The notes beneath the pieces were generated by a model. The model searched no databases, was not told the origin of the DNA, and saw nothing but the letters and a program-made list of their open reading frames with translations. Positions 49,264 to 61,883 of a DNA stretch of 64,000 nt are shown here, piece by piece. Both the position numbers and the translations under genes were made by a program. Every line of letters starts with the position of its first letter. The stretch's first letter is position 1. Source of the DNA: Toxoplasma gondii ME49 (Eukaryota; Apicomplexa; Conoidasida; Eucoccidiorida; Sarcocystidae); contig NC_031477.1 of NCBI RefSeq assembly GCF_000006565.2, positions 4,973,683 to 5,037,682 of the forward strand. The letters are read 5' to 3'.

Positions 49264-52200
49264 TCATAGTGAGTACTGCGAGGACGGAAGCTGTAGGATT
49301 TCGAACTGGGATATTGTTATGCAACTCTTCTCGAGAAACGAGTGCTTTCTTGTTTGAAGCGAGGCTGTAGCAGTGGCCAAGAGGCGAATGGCATACAGTC
49401 GATGGGGGGCCTTTCAACCTCAGGCAGCAAGATGACCGTGGCTCACCTTTTTGTTGAGTTGTTGGGTCTTCGGAATGCAGTCCAGAGCAGAAAACCTGAC
49501 AGCAAACATATTTGTTTCACACTCTCTGTGTTCTGTTTTGAAATGTGGTATAGGTATGCCCTTGCAGATCGTCGCTTCACACTGAGTGGAGGGACACCTC
49601 GCAAGTCGAGGTCGTTGTTACGTCGGACACCGTTTCACCAAAAAATGTTCAACGCCAACATATTTTGAGTTGTGCAGTTTCATTCGAAAAGTAGACAACA
49701 CGCGGCAGCGGCTTCGTACCAGACGCCCGCGTGAAACAGTCACTTCGCAGCTGCGAGGCAGTGAGCTTTTCACCCACCTCGCAAGGTAGCAGTTTGTGTC
49801 GAAGAGCTGCGCAACTAACGCGTTGATGCGGTCGATCAGCATCCATAGCTGCCACCTGTTCTGAAATATACGCGGGAAACTTCGACGTAAACAAAATTCG
49901 ATGCCATCTTTGCATGCAAGAATCGCGAGGGGGAGGACCACGGAAACTGCAAAAGCGCCGTCAAAGCATTCCTGCATCATAGGGTGAGAAGGTTCCACAG
50001 GACAGCAATCTAGACCGAGACAAAATGCTGGACAAACAATCGCATTGATGCCCATTAATGCAGAGAAGTGTACGCTCTAGTGAATACTGCCTTTCCATAA
50101 ATTGAATTTGCCCCCTGTGTCAACATTCCTTCGACGGCTATTCGCGTGTTACCACCGGTTGGAAGTTTGTATCCTCTAGGACTCGTTCACGGCCGCACGA
50201 CTACGCACACAAGCGACGCTGGTGCGAAGGATACACTCAGAACCACAACAAGGGTCTCCTACACTGCGGAAACGTACTTTGATACTGCACAAGATTTGTG
50301 TGAAGAGCTGCTGAAGGGTGACTAGGCAAGCAGCCCGTTGGGCCTCTGAGTCTAACTGGATGTTTGCGAAAGTCTGCAGATCGGCGTCGGGTTGTGGAAC
50401 CTCGATAACTCCTGTGTCTCTTGCTTCAGCACCTATGCCATCCCCTTCAGTTTTTCCTGCGGGTATAAAGGACAGAGAAAATGCGAATGGTCTCGTGCTC
50501 ACGGCTGCGTCACTTGAGTCTGGGCCAGGCTTGACGAGGAGAGTGACCGTCTTGCGCCAGATAGTGTTTGATGTTTTTGACACTCGAAAGACCCACCGAC
50601 TTCCGTTCCTGTCTGGCTGTTTTGGGTCACTTCTTCAGGTGCGTAGTGATCACGCCTTCCCGTCCCTGATACGCCAGTGTTTCCGCTCTTTGGGAAAGTA
50701 CCACACAGAGTGGCAGTCTGTGGATGAGCAGGTGCCGTGCCGTCAACAGGGGCATCTTCACCTTGTACGCGTAAGCGTAGCTCTTGACAGCCTGATCGCT
50801 GAGTACGGGACTGCCGGAACAAGAGAAAGACCAAGAAATGAGCGAGCGCACATGTTAGCTTGGCGACAGTCGGAGAGCAGGTGACGTTCTGCAGCTCGGC
50901 AGTCAGGACAGGGGTCAGTTCATCTGGGATGAGGTGGTGGAGGGGAAGCTCTTCAGCGATGAGGCTCGTAATTCGAGACATTACACGTTCCGGATCCACC
51001 TGAGATCACAGAAAAATCTCAAGAACCATCGTGACGAGGGAGAAATGACACGTATGAGTGGATGTATGAGCGTACGCGACCGCAATGCATCTCTTAATCT
51101 ACACATCTGTATATGCATATTATTCCCTCTGAGTAACCTGAGTTTCACAGGACTCCACGAAGGACTGATAGATCTTTCTGCTAACATTTCGTGCTCCCTT
51201 TATTTTTGTCACAAATTTCGATCTCCTTGTTGAACAACAAAGAGTTCAAGTGCCTGTTATGGCGACACATATGTTGTCACGCGGTAACTGCACTGCTTCG
51301 GTTTCACTGATTTTGTCTCCACCACGACTTGAAACCTGAAACAAGCTAATCGGCTTGCCACAAGTCACACGATGTACCGTCACCCGACCAGCAGGACTCT
51401 GGAAGCCTCGTTTGCATGTTCCGAGCTGACAGCCAAGGCGAAGTCCTCGTAACTCATCATCCAGTGTGCGACCCTCCAGCCACCCTGTGACGTACGGAAA
51501 ATCATATTCAGAATTGGATTGATTGGCGAATGAAGCCAGACATGCCTTCCATGCTAAGGCGCTGAGCAGAGCTGGAACACTCAGATAGAAGACCTCCGAG
51601 GTAGTAGTGCCGGCTGGATCGGCCTGTGTGTTTTTCCCTGCACGTGTGGTGAGTTCGACTGGATGGGAGATACTGAAACGGGCCGCGAGATATTGCTTTC
51701 ACTCCGACAACGGGCTGTATTTTACGGTATGTGTTATACAGGGTGGAAGGCTTTCCGGAGGCGGTCCCTTCGCAATCATCCGCACTTTCCTTTCGAGGGT
51801 AACCGATCCTGCGGCACCTCAACTGTTTGACCCAGATCGAAGGATGAGAAATACTTCAAACCCAACATGCACTTGATGGGTATTTGATTTGCCACGCATC
51901 CGAAGAGCGCTATGGAGGTGTGACACTGCCAGCAACCCTGTTTGGAGCACGATCTCAACTGAACTGGAGCCAGGAGACGAGGGAGCAGCATCCATTACAA
52001 TCTTTACAGGACTGATGGGCTGTTTATCAGTATTTTGGCTGCCGGCTTTTGGAATGACAGAATCACTTAGACCCGTAATCTCCTACAAGCGGTTGTCTGT
52101 GGATGTGACATTGACAAATGAAATAAACTTTTCCAGGGCTTACTAGTGGGCGCCTTCGAAAAGCTGCATGAGGCAAAATATATTTTCGTTGGAGGGCCTT

Positions 52201-53135
52201 CAGGAGGCCGCTGTGCTCCACGGCAGTCATGGAGGATACGACTGAATCCACAAGCATACACACGGCAACACATCTCACTGAGCAATCTCGCTGGCAGCGG
52301 CTTTTTCGACTGAAGATAAAGAAATGAGTTCGGCCGGGGCACCGGTCACCTTCCACGGCTTCTCTGTGTTTCGTTCAGCAATTCAGCAACACTCTTGGTG
52401 CGAACTCGAACCGTCGTGATTTCCTGTCACGTTTCCTGTCATCCCACAGATTACGGAAGAAGAAAACAGATTCGTGACACAAAAAGAGGGAAACGCTCTC
52501 ATGATGCAATAGTAAATCGTTCCAGTCCGAGAAAAAGTTCTGGCAAGTTTGAAGCTCCATTCTCAGCTCCGGTCTGACGCCAGTTTATTGCCGGCGAGTG
52601 TACGAAAAGGTTGACAGTGAGATTTTGTGGCAATATGAACCATGTGTCAGTTATCAGGTTCACCTTAAAGAGGAACTTATCTACCCACTTTGCTGATGTA
52701 CCATAGACGATCATACTGCTCGCAAAACTGTGCCTACGACGTTACAGGCTGATAAAGTGTCTCAAGCATTTGCAAATTCCCTCCAACAGCAGTGTGCTGC
52801 ACTGCTGAAGATGTGCATCCAGGCAAGCGCTTCTCCGACACTCCTGTATGAGCTTGATCAATTGTTCAGGGCCAGCAGCTCTTGCATCACTTTTGTACAC
52901 TTCCTACAGCGGTGGATATGGTTTGCCCTGGACCTTGACGGTGCCATTCGGAGAAGAAGCGCGCTTATCTCAGCTGGATCGACGCTTTTGCTAGGACAGA
53001 TACTCTTCCGCTCCTTGTTATAAAGTGTGTCTTGCCTCACGCGTCGCACACTGGAAGCTCGTGTAATCCGAGAGGTTCTACCGACTACACTCCACCGAAG
53101 ACTTCCACTTCCAGATCGCTTCCGCGGAAATCTGC
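49264..53135 (-). CDS. Unrecognised helix-rich multi-exon protein (C-terminal ~560 aa)
   Basis: I do not recognise the family. Twelve exons chain in phase: 53135-53091, 52903-52803, 52715-52664, 52423-52350, 52309-52144, 52082-51873, 51593-51336, 50999-50631, 50550-50278, 49860-49778, 49495-49447 and 49275-49264. They give about 563 residues, but no start codon, so more exons lie upstream (candidates at 53.5-54.3 kb). The sequence is rich in amphipathic helical stretches, for example EQLIKLIQECRR, SVAELLNETQR, LVDSVVSSMTAVEHSGLLKA, VLQTGLLAVSHLHSAL, MSRITSLIAEELPLHHLI, LVTLQQLFTQIL and MLIDRINALVAQLF. That pattern is typical of scaffold or tethering-complex subunits, but that is inference. 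Weak points are the 52802-52716 intron, the 80-nt 50630-50551 intron and the four-codon last exon; reading through exon 49495-49447 would instead stop near 49418. Confidence 0.55.
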
Positions 53136-53559
53136 CTGCACCATAGGTGGTGATCACATGAGAATGACTGCACGAGATATGTGGACTTAAAGGTCCGTTT
53201 TGACTCTTGTTATTGGCATCCCGCCATCAGCATGTCTGGTATTGATCATGTGGCAGAGAGCCTTGCAACATTGCCTTGTTTAAGGCGAGAACGAGTCGTT
53301 TTTCCCTCCGTTGTTAATCATTGCTCGATAATCATGAGGCGGAGAAGCTCCATGCGCACGACGCTATCACCCAGGGGGAAAGGGGGTTGCGGGACATCGG
53401 GGAGCGATTTTTGGAAATGTTAAGGCAGATATTCTCACCGTGCTACTCTTTGATGAATGACTGCATGCTGGCTTGATAAATTTGCTGCGGTTTCTCTCAA
53501 AGGCTATTGCAGTGGAGATCATGTCACCACGGAACTACCAGGGACCCTACAGCAAAATT

Positions 53560-54320
53560 TTTATGCAACATCTTATCCAGGTCTCTTCTCCCTTCCGAGA
53601 AGCTGGGTTCTTTTTTTCGGCCTTTGGCGCGACTCTGAGAAGCACCTCACCATCTTTTGGGTTCTCATCAAAGTGAACCTGACAGGACTCTGCTGGTAAC
53701 GTCTTTCTTCTGCTGCTTGCAACTCCTGTCGTCAGTCCAGTCATAGGTGCCTTGATGGCGTTGCTGCTCCTAACCACTGCCGCTTTAAACAGTCGAGCGT
53801 CCGACGGCCGTGTCCCCGGAGCGCTCGCGAGAGAACCAACTGCAAAGTCTTCACTCTCGTCCTCCTCGGCACTTAAGAAGTCACTCCCCCCAATGCGTTG
53901 AAGCAGACGATAAAGCTTCGTAGACTGACTGGCACAGATTGGACGCAGTAGAACAGACACGAGCCGCCTTTACAGCACAGCACAACCTTTCCTTGAGCGC
54001 ACCCTCCGGCGACAAGTGAAAGTGTTTACTCTGGAGATCCGCTTATCTATCGCCCAGCCTGCAAGGTGCATTATTTGTTGACTCCTGTCGATGGCCTGCC
54101 CTTTGGTTTTCACACTCAAGAGGAAGAAACCTCCTGTGAACAAACACTGAAGGATACAAATCTTAAGGTATGCATCCAGATTACAAGTGGCCAAGGCACG
54201 CAAAAACTGTCCCTCAAGAGGCACACTGTGAGCGCACTTCATGGTACCGGTATCAGACTTGCGACTTCGCCTATTTTTGGCGCCCCAGACTCCATCGGGG
54301 AGCCCGATCTCACACGCCAT
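53560..54320 (-). CDS. Candidate 5' exons of the minus-strand gene at 49-53 kb
   Basis: Two stretches look coding on the reverse strand. One starts at an ATG at 54320 (MACEIGLPDGVWGAKNRRSR) and stays open to about 54150. The other begins after a CAG at 53924 (STKLYRLLQRIGGSDFLSAE), runs through an acidic and then Ser/Thr-rich segment, and reaches a good GTGAGG donor near 53660. I could not join them to each other or to the exon at 53135-53091 with confidence. They may instead be a separate small gene. Confidence 0.35.
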
Positions 54321-55035
54321 AGTCGGGGTGCGCTGACACTAGTACACTTCTGGTGCGAACCCCCTGCAGACTAACCTGGGTCTTGGTTTCACGTTCTGCG
54401 CTAAGTGATTATCTGCCGAATGATTATCTGCCGAAAAGCCGGACTAGCAGTCCAACGATTTGTGCTACAGAATGGCGCAGACAATGCTTGACTACACGTG
54501 AGACGTCACACGGATAAGGACAAACTGGCATGCTAATCACAGAGGCCTTGCTAAGCAGGGAGGATAAGCCGCAGTTGTGAAGAACTCAAACTTTGTAAAC
54601 GGAAATTGTGCTGGCACGGCAGTCGAATGTTGGAAGTAGTAGTCACCGACGCACAGAAACTCTCTTTCTTTTTGCCTCCGTCGCATGTCTGCAGCTGCGC
54701 CCTCTTCGGTTGCCTGATCTGATGGCCGATCCGCTAGGGTGGGCGCTGTAGTATCCTAGTAGACAAATCAAAACATGTTCGATCCTCTTGCCTTATGGAA
54801 GAGTCCTCTGGGGTGCACCGCGTTTAAATGGGTCACTTCGAGAAATTTGGAAAGTTAGTGAATGTTACGGGCCCGTCAAATGTCTTACTAGAGTTTCATT
54901 GTGAAAATCCTGTTCGACTTTGACGGCCTCGTGAAATTCGGCTCCATGTCGAACAGTAGGAGGGAATATACAGATGGATTCAGCCGCTGAAGGCTTGCTG
55001 CAAACATGCAGCAAAATTACTTCATCGATGCACGT
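54321..55035. other. Intergenic spacer, nothing recognised
   Basis: About 700 bases lie between the candidate start at 54320 and the stop of the next minus-strand gene. They should contain the promoter of the left gene and the 3' untranslated region of the right one. I see no repeats, RNA genes or coding signals. Confidence 0.4.
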
Positions 55036-58000
55036 TCAAAGAACGTGCAGCGTCAGCAAAACACGGGCGAAGCTGATTCTCGGTGGCGCATGCAGGCGCC
55101 AGGACTCCAACAACAATGAATCGGCAACCCGCTTCAGTAGATGGTGACGGTGTCTGGTGCATACACGGTAGGTATAGCTTTTCAGCTGGGATAAAGTAAA
55201 GCATTGTGCATCTCACAGTCCGAAAAAAATGTCTCAGTCGAACAGTTTTAACCTCTCCCAACTGTTGATTTGTTGACAAAATATTTACATACATGGCAAC
55301 TGACATCTTACCTTGTGGCATTCCAAGTCGATGTGATATCGCATTGCCAAAGCTGCAGATTCTTTTCCAGCAAATGTTTGTTTCTTCTGGGAGAGAACAG
55401 AGAAAATAGACACATTGGAAGACATGGTTCGAACCATCAAAACGCACTGTGGCTTACCCAGGAGAACGCCAATCCCAGGGTTTTGCGTGTATACTTCTAG
55501 AAACCTGACTTAGTAAATCTTCATTCGCAAGTTGTTTAAAAGCGAAGAAGCCACCATGATATACATACTTTGTTGGAGCCGTGTTAATCTGTAGCAAGTA
55601 TTGCTCGAAGAAGTCATCCGTGACAGCGCACAGGAGCATCTCCTTGGAAATTGTCTTCGGGTCGAGCTGAGGATAATGAATCACAGGGTCGCATGCTGCA
55701 TCTCAATTCAGCTCAGGAGTGATAAGAGAATGCGAAACTCGGAATGGTGCTAAGACGCGTGGCATCTCCTTGGGTAGACGAGAAACTGTCGGCGAAAGAA
55801 TGCGGGTTTCAGAACAGTTTCGGCGAGTTGCCTCGACGGACGGGAGAATGGGGAAGTATAGATATCGATAGTTGCATCAAGATGGACCTCTGCGTTTTGT
55901 TGCTGGCGTCGGATAGGGGTTTATCGGCCCTGTGGTTTTCTGCGCCGATCCGCCCCGTGGCATTGAGGACGACTGTCTCACTACAAACCTTGCCGTAGTT
56001 TCGTTGCCGTCGATGCCAACTCCACGGTATCTTTCTCATGCACTGCCAGAGCTTAGGGTTTACAACTGCTGAACGTGGGCATGAAAGCCAAGTGAAATGA
56101 CACTAAGGTCGACGAAGGTCAAGGGCAACTTCAGCTTCTGTCAACAAATAACGACCACCTAGTAAAAATGGTCATCAACTGTTGCGGTTGCGGCCATGGT
56201 CTAGTGGCACCATGTGGACAGAAACGTTGTGGGACCCCCGTTTTCTCGCGACCTTGTTGTCCAATAGAATTAGGAAGACGACTCTTTTCTTTTCATCGTC
56301 GGAACCGTTTCTGTGTGTTGGCGAGGCTTGCGTCAGCGGTAGCAGATTTCACGGACTGCGCATTCGACTAGAACTTTTGGCAGCAGCTTGACTACCTCTG
56401 GCTGCCTATCTGGAAGTTCGACATCTGTAGAGGCGCGGTTTCTGTTTTGAATCTACGAGAGCCATGTGGAGCATGCGAATTCTGTGTCGTTTTCAACTCA
56501 AGCGGTCTTCCGCAACAGCAGGCCGAGGCGGTCGACTGATCGTGCAAACGGTGGTACGCAGCGAACTACGCCTCGCACTCAGGGATTCTTGAGGTAGGAT
56601 TTTTGGAGAAGTCAAGCAAGGGTGTCCGGCAAAATGGTGCCGAGCGTTCTTTGGGCGTGACAATGACAGAACGTGCATGCGGTCACCTGGCACCTCTCCT
56701 GAAGTTCACGTCAAAGTCTGTGTATATCGGTTCATCATTCTGATGACAAACAGCGACTGTGTCACATGTCTTCACTGGTGAGCAGTGACCGTTTCGTCGT
56801 CATATCTTGGGTGGACCATTTATCGCCCATTACTTCGTCTCTTACTTCTTCCCCGCACCGCAGCGGGATAACTATGGGCTCCAGCTTGTCTTGCATCTTC
56901 CCCATCGTTTGTAACTCTTTTTCTGTTGAAGTCCCCCTCATGTTGCTCGGCTCGCGTCGCACACCGTTGGTGGGAGGACAAAAATACGCCGTCACCTGCT
57001 GCGACATCCGTAGGGCTAGGTCACAACTCAGACAGAGGATGCGTTTTGTCCTCCGTGTTGACACCCAGTGGCATCTACGAGCATTGCTGCATTGCTCTAG
57101 TTCACTCACTTCAAAATCAAAACATGCGATAATTCACGAAAGCAGCACGCAGTCGGTTGCTCTGGAATACACCCGCGTGCAATCCCGGTGGCGTCGATTA
57201 GTGGCGACAGGCCCCGCCATGCATGCAGCCAAATAAGTAAAAGTGAGAACGAGCGCTCAAGCGGAAATAAAGGCAGTTTTTGCACTTGTGACTGCATTTC
57301 TGTGATTGCAGAGAAGATGAAAGGCGAGTGGAATTCAGGTGATAAACTCTTTGCAGATTAGAAATCACATGTCAGCGAGGTATGTATCAGAATCACGACA
57401 TTGTCATGGTATGCGTCGAGGTTGACTGCCCGTCTCAACAATAGGGTAACATAAGAGCATGCCACCAGCGCTCCTGGCAGTGGCTACAACAGAAATGGAA
57501 ACATATTCCCATTCGTCCGAAACTAAGCAGCTGCCAGTTTTATCTGTAAACGGTCGCAACAGGAGTCTGTCAAAAGGATGACTGCTGGAAGGTGGACGCC
57601 ATCGTCGAGAAGAGCGAAGAGGCTGTTCCTGCGTTGCTTGCTGGACAGCACTGTAGAACACAACAGGGGGTCGGGCATTTTGATCAACTTCGCATGTCCG
57701 GAAGTTGGCGAGGGAAAGCTCCTCGTCAAATCGCTGCATGAAAGCTTTCGTCGGCTCCACCTAACTTCTATGAAAATGTGTGAATGGTACAACTAGCATC
57801 CACGATTGTCCATTGCAACTTCTCTGGCTGCAGACTGACAATTGCTATTGCTATACTCTTGCGCGAGTCAGGCGAAGGTGAGCCACTGGTGATGGTGGTT
57901 CGATTTTGTTGCTGTCTCCTTGGTGCGGATGGCACTAGGGCTCTATGCACGTGCCTCACATTGTTGCCAGAGGGACACTCCTTCAGACAATGTCGAGAGC

Positions 58001-58135
58001 CCTCTTAGCGAAGTCAATTCCGAAGACGGCTAACCTGCACGACAGCAGGTCGTTCATTGAGAAGCTGCTGCCGTTTGTCATGACGTCTCTCGCAAGAAAG
58101 AACGGCGCCGTATAGCGTGGGGATGCTTCGCTCAT
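55036..58135 (-). CDS. Unrecognised multi-exon protein
   Basis: I do not recognise this protein and the model is incomplete. The best-supported pieces, 5' to 3', are as follows. 58135-58035 starts at an ATG (MSEASPRYTAPFFLARDVMT) and ends at CAG|GTTAGC. A piece from 57760 reads EPTKAFMQRFDEELSLANF. A piece at about 57000-56846 contains VTAYFCPPTNGVRREPSN and ends at GAA|GTAAGA. 55666-about 55570 reads DPKTISKEMLLCAVTDDFFE and QYLLQINTAPT. 55386-55312 reads NKHLLEKNLQLWQCDITSTW. 55177-55036 is rich in His/Arg/Leu and ends at TGA. The last three pieces join with consistent phases; the first three do not yet connect. Composition suggests a soluble helical protein with no signal peptide or membrane span. 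Confidence 0.4.
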
Positions 58136-58965
58136 TGCTGCTGATGCAGCAGACCGTCTAATTCTCGTGTTTGTTTCCACCCCTTTGCAAAGGGGAGTGG
58201 TCGACTTTAAGGAGAAAACCTCAACTAGCACAGCAGGAAAAGCGTCTGGCACAGCGCTTAACTCGCCCTAAGCGTGGTCGCTACAGTAGCGTGAAGCTCG
58301 TCTGGCTACTTCTGGATGCCCGTAGAATTACGCCCTATCTGCGTGGTTGGAAGCATAATGGACGATCAAAATAAACCTAGCTTTCCATCCTGGCATAGCA
58401 AATCTCACGACTACGTAAGGACCAGTAGCGTAGTAACATCGGCACAGAAAACCGAAGGAAGTGCTCAACCATTTGACGTGTGATACATGTATCCGTTTTT
58501 CTTTAGATGGAGGAAGGATTTTGCTCAAGAAGTGGATTTAAGCAGGACCTGGTAGTGGCACGGGACGCACTAATTTAGACAAAGGTCTCCATCATGAGCT
58601 GAAACCGTGGCAATCAGAAAAATACCCATCGTATGTACACGGGTATGGGCGTCAAAGCTGTGGCTATGAGTCAAGAATCGAAAACCTGTTGAAGCATCAG
58701 CCCCACATAGCGGCACATACACGAAAAGGTGGCGTTAACATGGTTAAACATTGACCGTCTGAAAGTAGATTAAGGAATCTTTCCTCAAGCGTGGGAATAC
58801 TTCCCTTTGTATGCGTGGTATTGGGCCTGCAAGAAAACAACAGCAGACACCGTGTGCACATATGCAACAATCAAGCACAGCGGCGATTCAGGGGAGCCCA
58901 GACTCGCTTGGCTGCAAGGTACCATTTAGCTGCCTCCACAGACGGCCTGCCATCGCAGATGCGTT
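58136..58965. other. Intergenic spacer between two minus-strand genes
   Basis: This 830 bases should carry the promoter of the gene starting at 58135 and the 3' untranslated region of the NEK gene. No coding or structural feature was recognised. Confidence 0.4.
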
Positions 58966-61883
58966 TCACAGGACAGGGAACATTAATGCAATCGCTGCCT
59001 CAGTTGTTGCTGTAGCACAACGCATTACTCGTATCGCAGGAGAGTTCAGAATGTCTTCCGTCGTCGGTCGTTTCTTCGGGTCCTTAGCTAACATAGACTC
59101 GCAGATTGTCCTCAAGTCAAGTGAGTATCGTGTGGGAAGTTTAGGGGCCTACATAAGACACAAAACATCCAACGAAGTACGAGGTGACTGCGCTGGAAGT
59201 TGGTGAATCAACGTCGCCACTTACGTACACACGATGGGACGGCAGCCGGAGGCTCCGTTGATCTTGGTTGGAGCACTCACCGGCCGCCGTTTACCTGATT
59301 ACTCAGAAAATACTGAAAAAAATCTTGATTTCGTTCAGTGATTTGGGAGATTTGTCGGAGACACTGCAGCACCGTCCGACTGAGTAATACGTGAGCTGTC
59401 TCTCAAACAAACTCTATGCGTTCCTGTCGAGCGTTGGGGTAGCAACCGCCTCTCAGTTTCCAACTCAAGTTGCAAACATGGCCAGGTCGACTGCAGAGAG
59501 GTTGGTGGCCTGGCCTGACACGACTCTGGGTCTAAACCTTATACTAGAACTCACAGGAGCATGGCATATATTTCTATTCAGCTCCGGGAACGTTATTCCC
59601 CTGAACGGTAGTTCAAATGTGGCGGCCTCCACCATAATGCAACCAAGAGCCCAAATGTCCGCTGGCGTCTGGTACGGCTTGCCCTGAGAAAAGCAGTAGC
59701 AGGCACTGTCTTGATGCAATACGGCGTTCAAATGGTTAGACTGCTACGCAACACTTGCGTTCTCAATGTGCTGAGAAGGGCTGGAGAGCTAAGTCCCTCC
59801 TGGGGCCGAAACGTGTTATTAAAAATGTGCCTGTTTATGTACATACATACGCACGCATGAATTCACAGTTGCAAAGCACGGCGGAATTGCCAGTGGTGGT
59901 ACCACTTCTGAGGGAAAGCACCTGGCAGAGTTCGGGGGCCATGAAGGCGGGAGTGCCGCATTGCGTCTTCGCTTGTTGGAGTGTGAACTCGAGAATTTTT
60001 GATAGCCCTAGGTCACCGACTCGAATGTAGTTGTCCTGATCCAGGAAGACGTTTGCGGGCTTGAGATCTGCAAACCCAACACGGTGATGTTTAGAAAACA
60101 ACGGAGGGAAAAACCGCCTCATGAGCGACTGTCAAAAGCGTGCTTGTGAAGCGCGAACACAGATACACTGGACATTCCATCGCGCTACAAAAACAGTAAC
60201 ATGCCCACCCAACCTCATCCGGGTCACTTCGCCTATTTCCCCGACCTAAACAGTGCCCACAGATGATGGGGCACGGAGTGAAATGTGCCCAAGCTTTCGA
60301 TTGCTTAGCCGTTTTACTATGTAGTAATTCCAAAGGCTATGGAACAGGAGTGGAAAACAATAAAAAGTTCCGATGGTACAGGAAAAAAACAATAACTCCG
60401 ATGCCTAGTTAGTTGTCACACAGCGGTGTACAACAATACACCTGATATTCGAAAAACTGCCATTTCATTTGCCCTGCTTCCAAGAGTTCCTTAACGACGT
60501 TAAAACTACTATAGTCGGGATCCGTGTGTTTCTTGCGAGGCGCCTTGCAGAAGTTGCATGCCCGGAAACCTTACCACGATGGAGAATTTTGTGCTTGTGC
60601 ATGAAATGTAGAGACAGAGTTAGCTGCAAAAGCCACGTCCGGAGGGTTGTTTCACTGAACGGTTTCCCCTGCCGTTTTCGGTCTTTTATGAGCTTCCCGA
60701 GGTCTCCCCCTAGAGGTCGAACACACAAGAATGATAAACTCACTGTCAACAACAAGCATGCGGGCTCTGATTCACTTTCGGTCATTTTGTTTGCCATCCT
60801 CATGTTTAGTGAAACACTTGCCTGTAGATATACATATACATCCACATAGGACTGGCTGTTTCTCGACATATGTTGCCCGAAAGGGAAGTTTACGTACGTA
60901 ACTGAGAACAGTAATTGCTCGGTATCAAACACATCGTGGGATCAGATTTATTCAAGGACTAATAAGCAGAGAATTTAACTGGAGTAAAGCTTATTCTGCA
61001 GTCCCCGCTAGAGCAGTCACTGGATAGAAGTCTAAATAAAACCTCCAGAAGAGTCAGCTATCACTCATTGTCGCTGTGGCATTTGTGATGCACACGCAAG
61101 AAGTACCTCTACTACTTGCCATTTTGCCTTGCTTTCATTCACGCTAGCAGGTGATTGCACCATTGCCTTCAGAAGGTATGTTCAGCCCGTTTGAGAATCA
61201 GTCGGTTCACCTGCGCAATATTCCATGACGATGCAGAGGTGAGGAACGCGTAGGTACGTGGATGCGAATGCACCTTTGTACGATACAGTGAATGGTGAAT
61301 CCACGAGCTTCGTCAAAACCTGGAAACTCAGATGGGGTCAAAATATGCTGCTGGCTGAGATGAAAAACGGGGCAGCTGCAGTTGAAGGGAAAGGAAAAAG
61401 TTCCCTTGCATCCGGTGCTTCAGAAAAGCAGGTTCTTGGTATTCCCAGAAAACACCGGGGGAGCTGCAGCAGTTGATATCACGTGAAATACAATTTTTGT
61501 CTACAGTAATGTTGGCCATCCTACGGTTCTACCATCTTACCTGAACCTCATTTTTGGCTTCCTCAACTTCTTCGGGAGTCATTCGGGTTGTATTGATCAA
61601 CTTCATAATCTGCCTAAAACAGGAACCACAGGTATATGGACGTGTCAGTGATGTCTCTATGCAGCAACCTTCGTCCAATACTGCAGCTTTCCCCGTCTTG
61701 GCGATCGCGCCTCGACGCTCTGTGTCTTCCTCGACCATGAATCGGGGTCAATCCTGGATATGATTTTGTACGTAGAGCTCACCTGTGGCCATTTTTGTCC
61801 TTGACGAGGACAGCCTTCCCAAAGGAACCGCTGCCGACAACCCTCTCGATCTCATAATCTCCAATCTTTTGTTGAGCTGCCAT
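58966..61883 (-). CDS. NIMA-related (NEK) protein kinase, catalytic domain only
   Basis: This is a Ser/Thr kinase of the NEK family, which acts in mitosis, centrosomes and cilia. Seven exons close in phase: 61883-61783, 61613-61541, 61319-61211, 60709-60575, 60067-59922, 59683-59555 and 59148-58966, for 291 aa. All catalytic parts are visible: Gly-rich loop GSGSFG (17-22), IMK lysine K38, the NEK-like INTTRMTPEEVEEAKNEV helix with its Glu, hinge CIVMEYCAGGDL, HRDLKPAN (138-145), DLG in place of DFG (158-160), CGTPAFMAPE (176-185) and DIWALGC. The product ends soon after the last kinase helix, like the short animal NEK6/NEK7, which also have DLG. A possible donor (CGA|GTAATG) near the end could add a C-terminal tail. 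Start choice: the ATG lies seven codons before YEIERVV, the usual spacing. Confidence 0.93.

Noticed and set aside
51889..52146. Plus-strand frames at 51.6-54.4 kb that looked like a rightward gene.
   Set aside because: They do not chain by splice phase, while the minus-strand exons over the same bases do.
55424..55440. A B-box-like GGTTCGAACC.
   Set aside because: It is a palindromic stretch with no A-box 30-60 bases upstream on either strand and an imperfect T-stem.
56184..56260. A tRNA-like A-box (TGGTCTAGTGG) on the plus strand.
   Set aside because: No B-box (GGTTCRANYC) follows at the right distance and no cloverleaf stems can be drawn.
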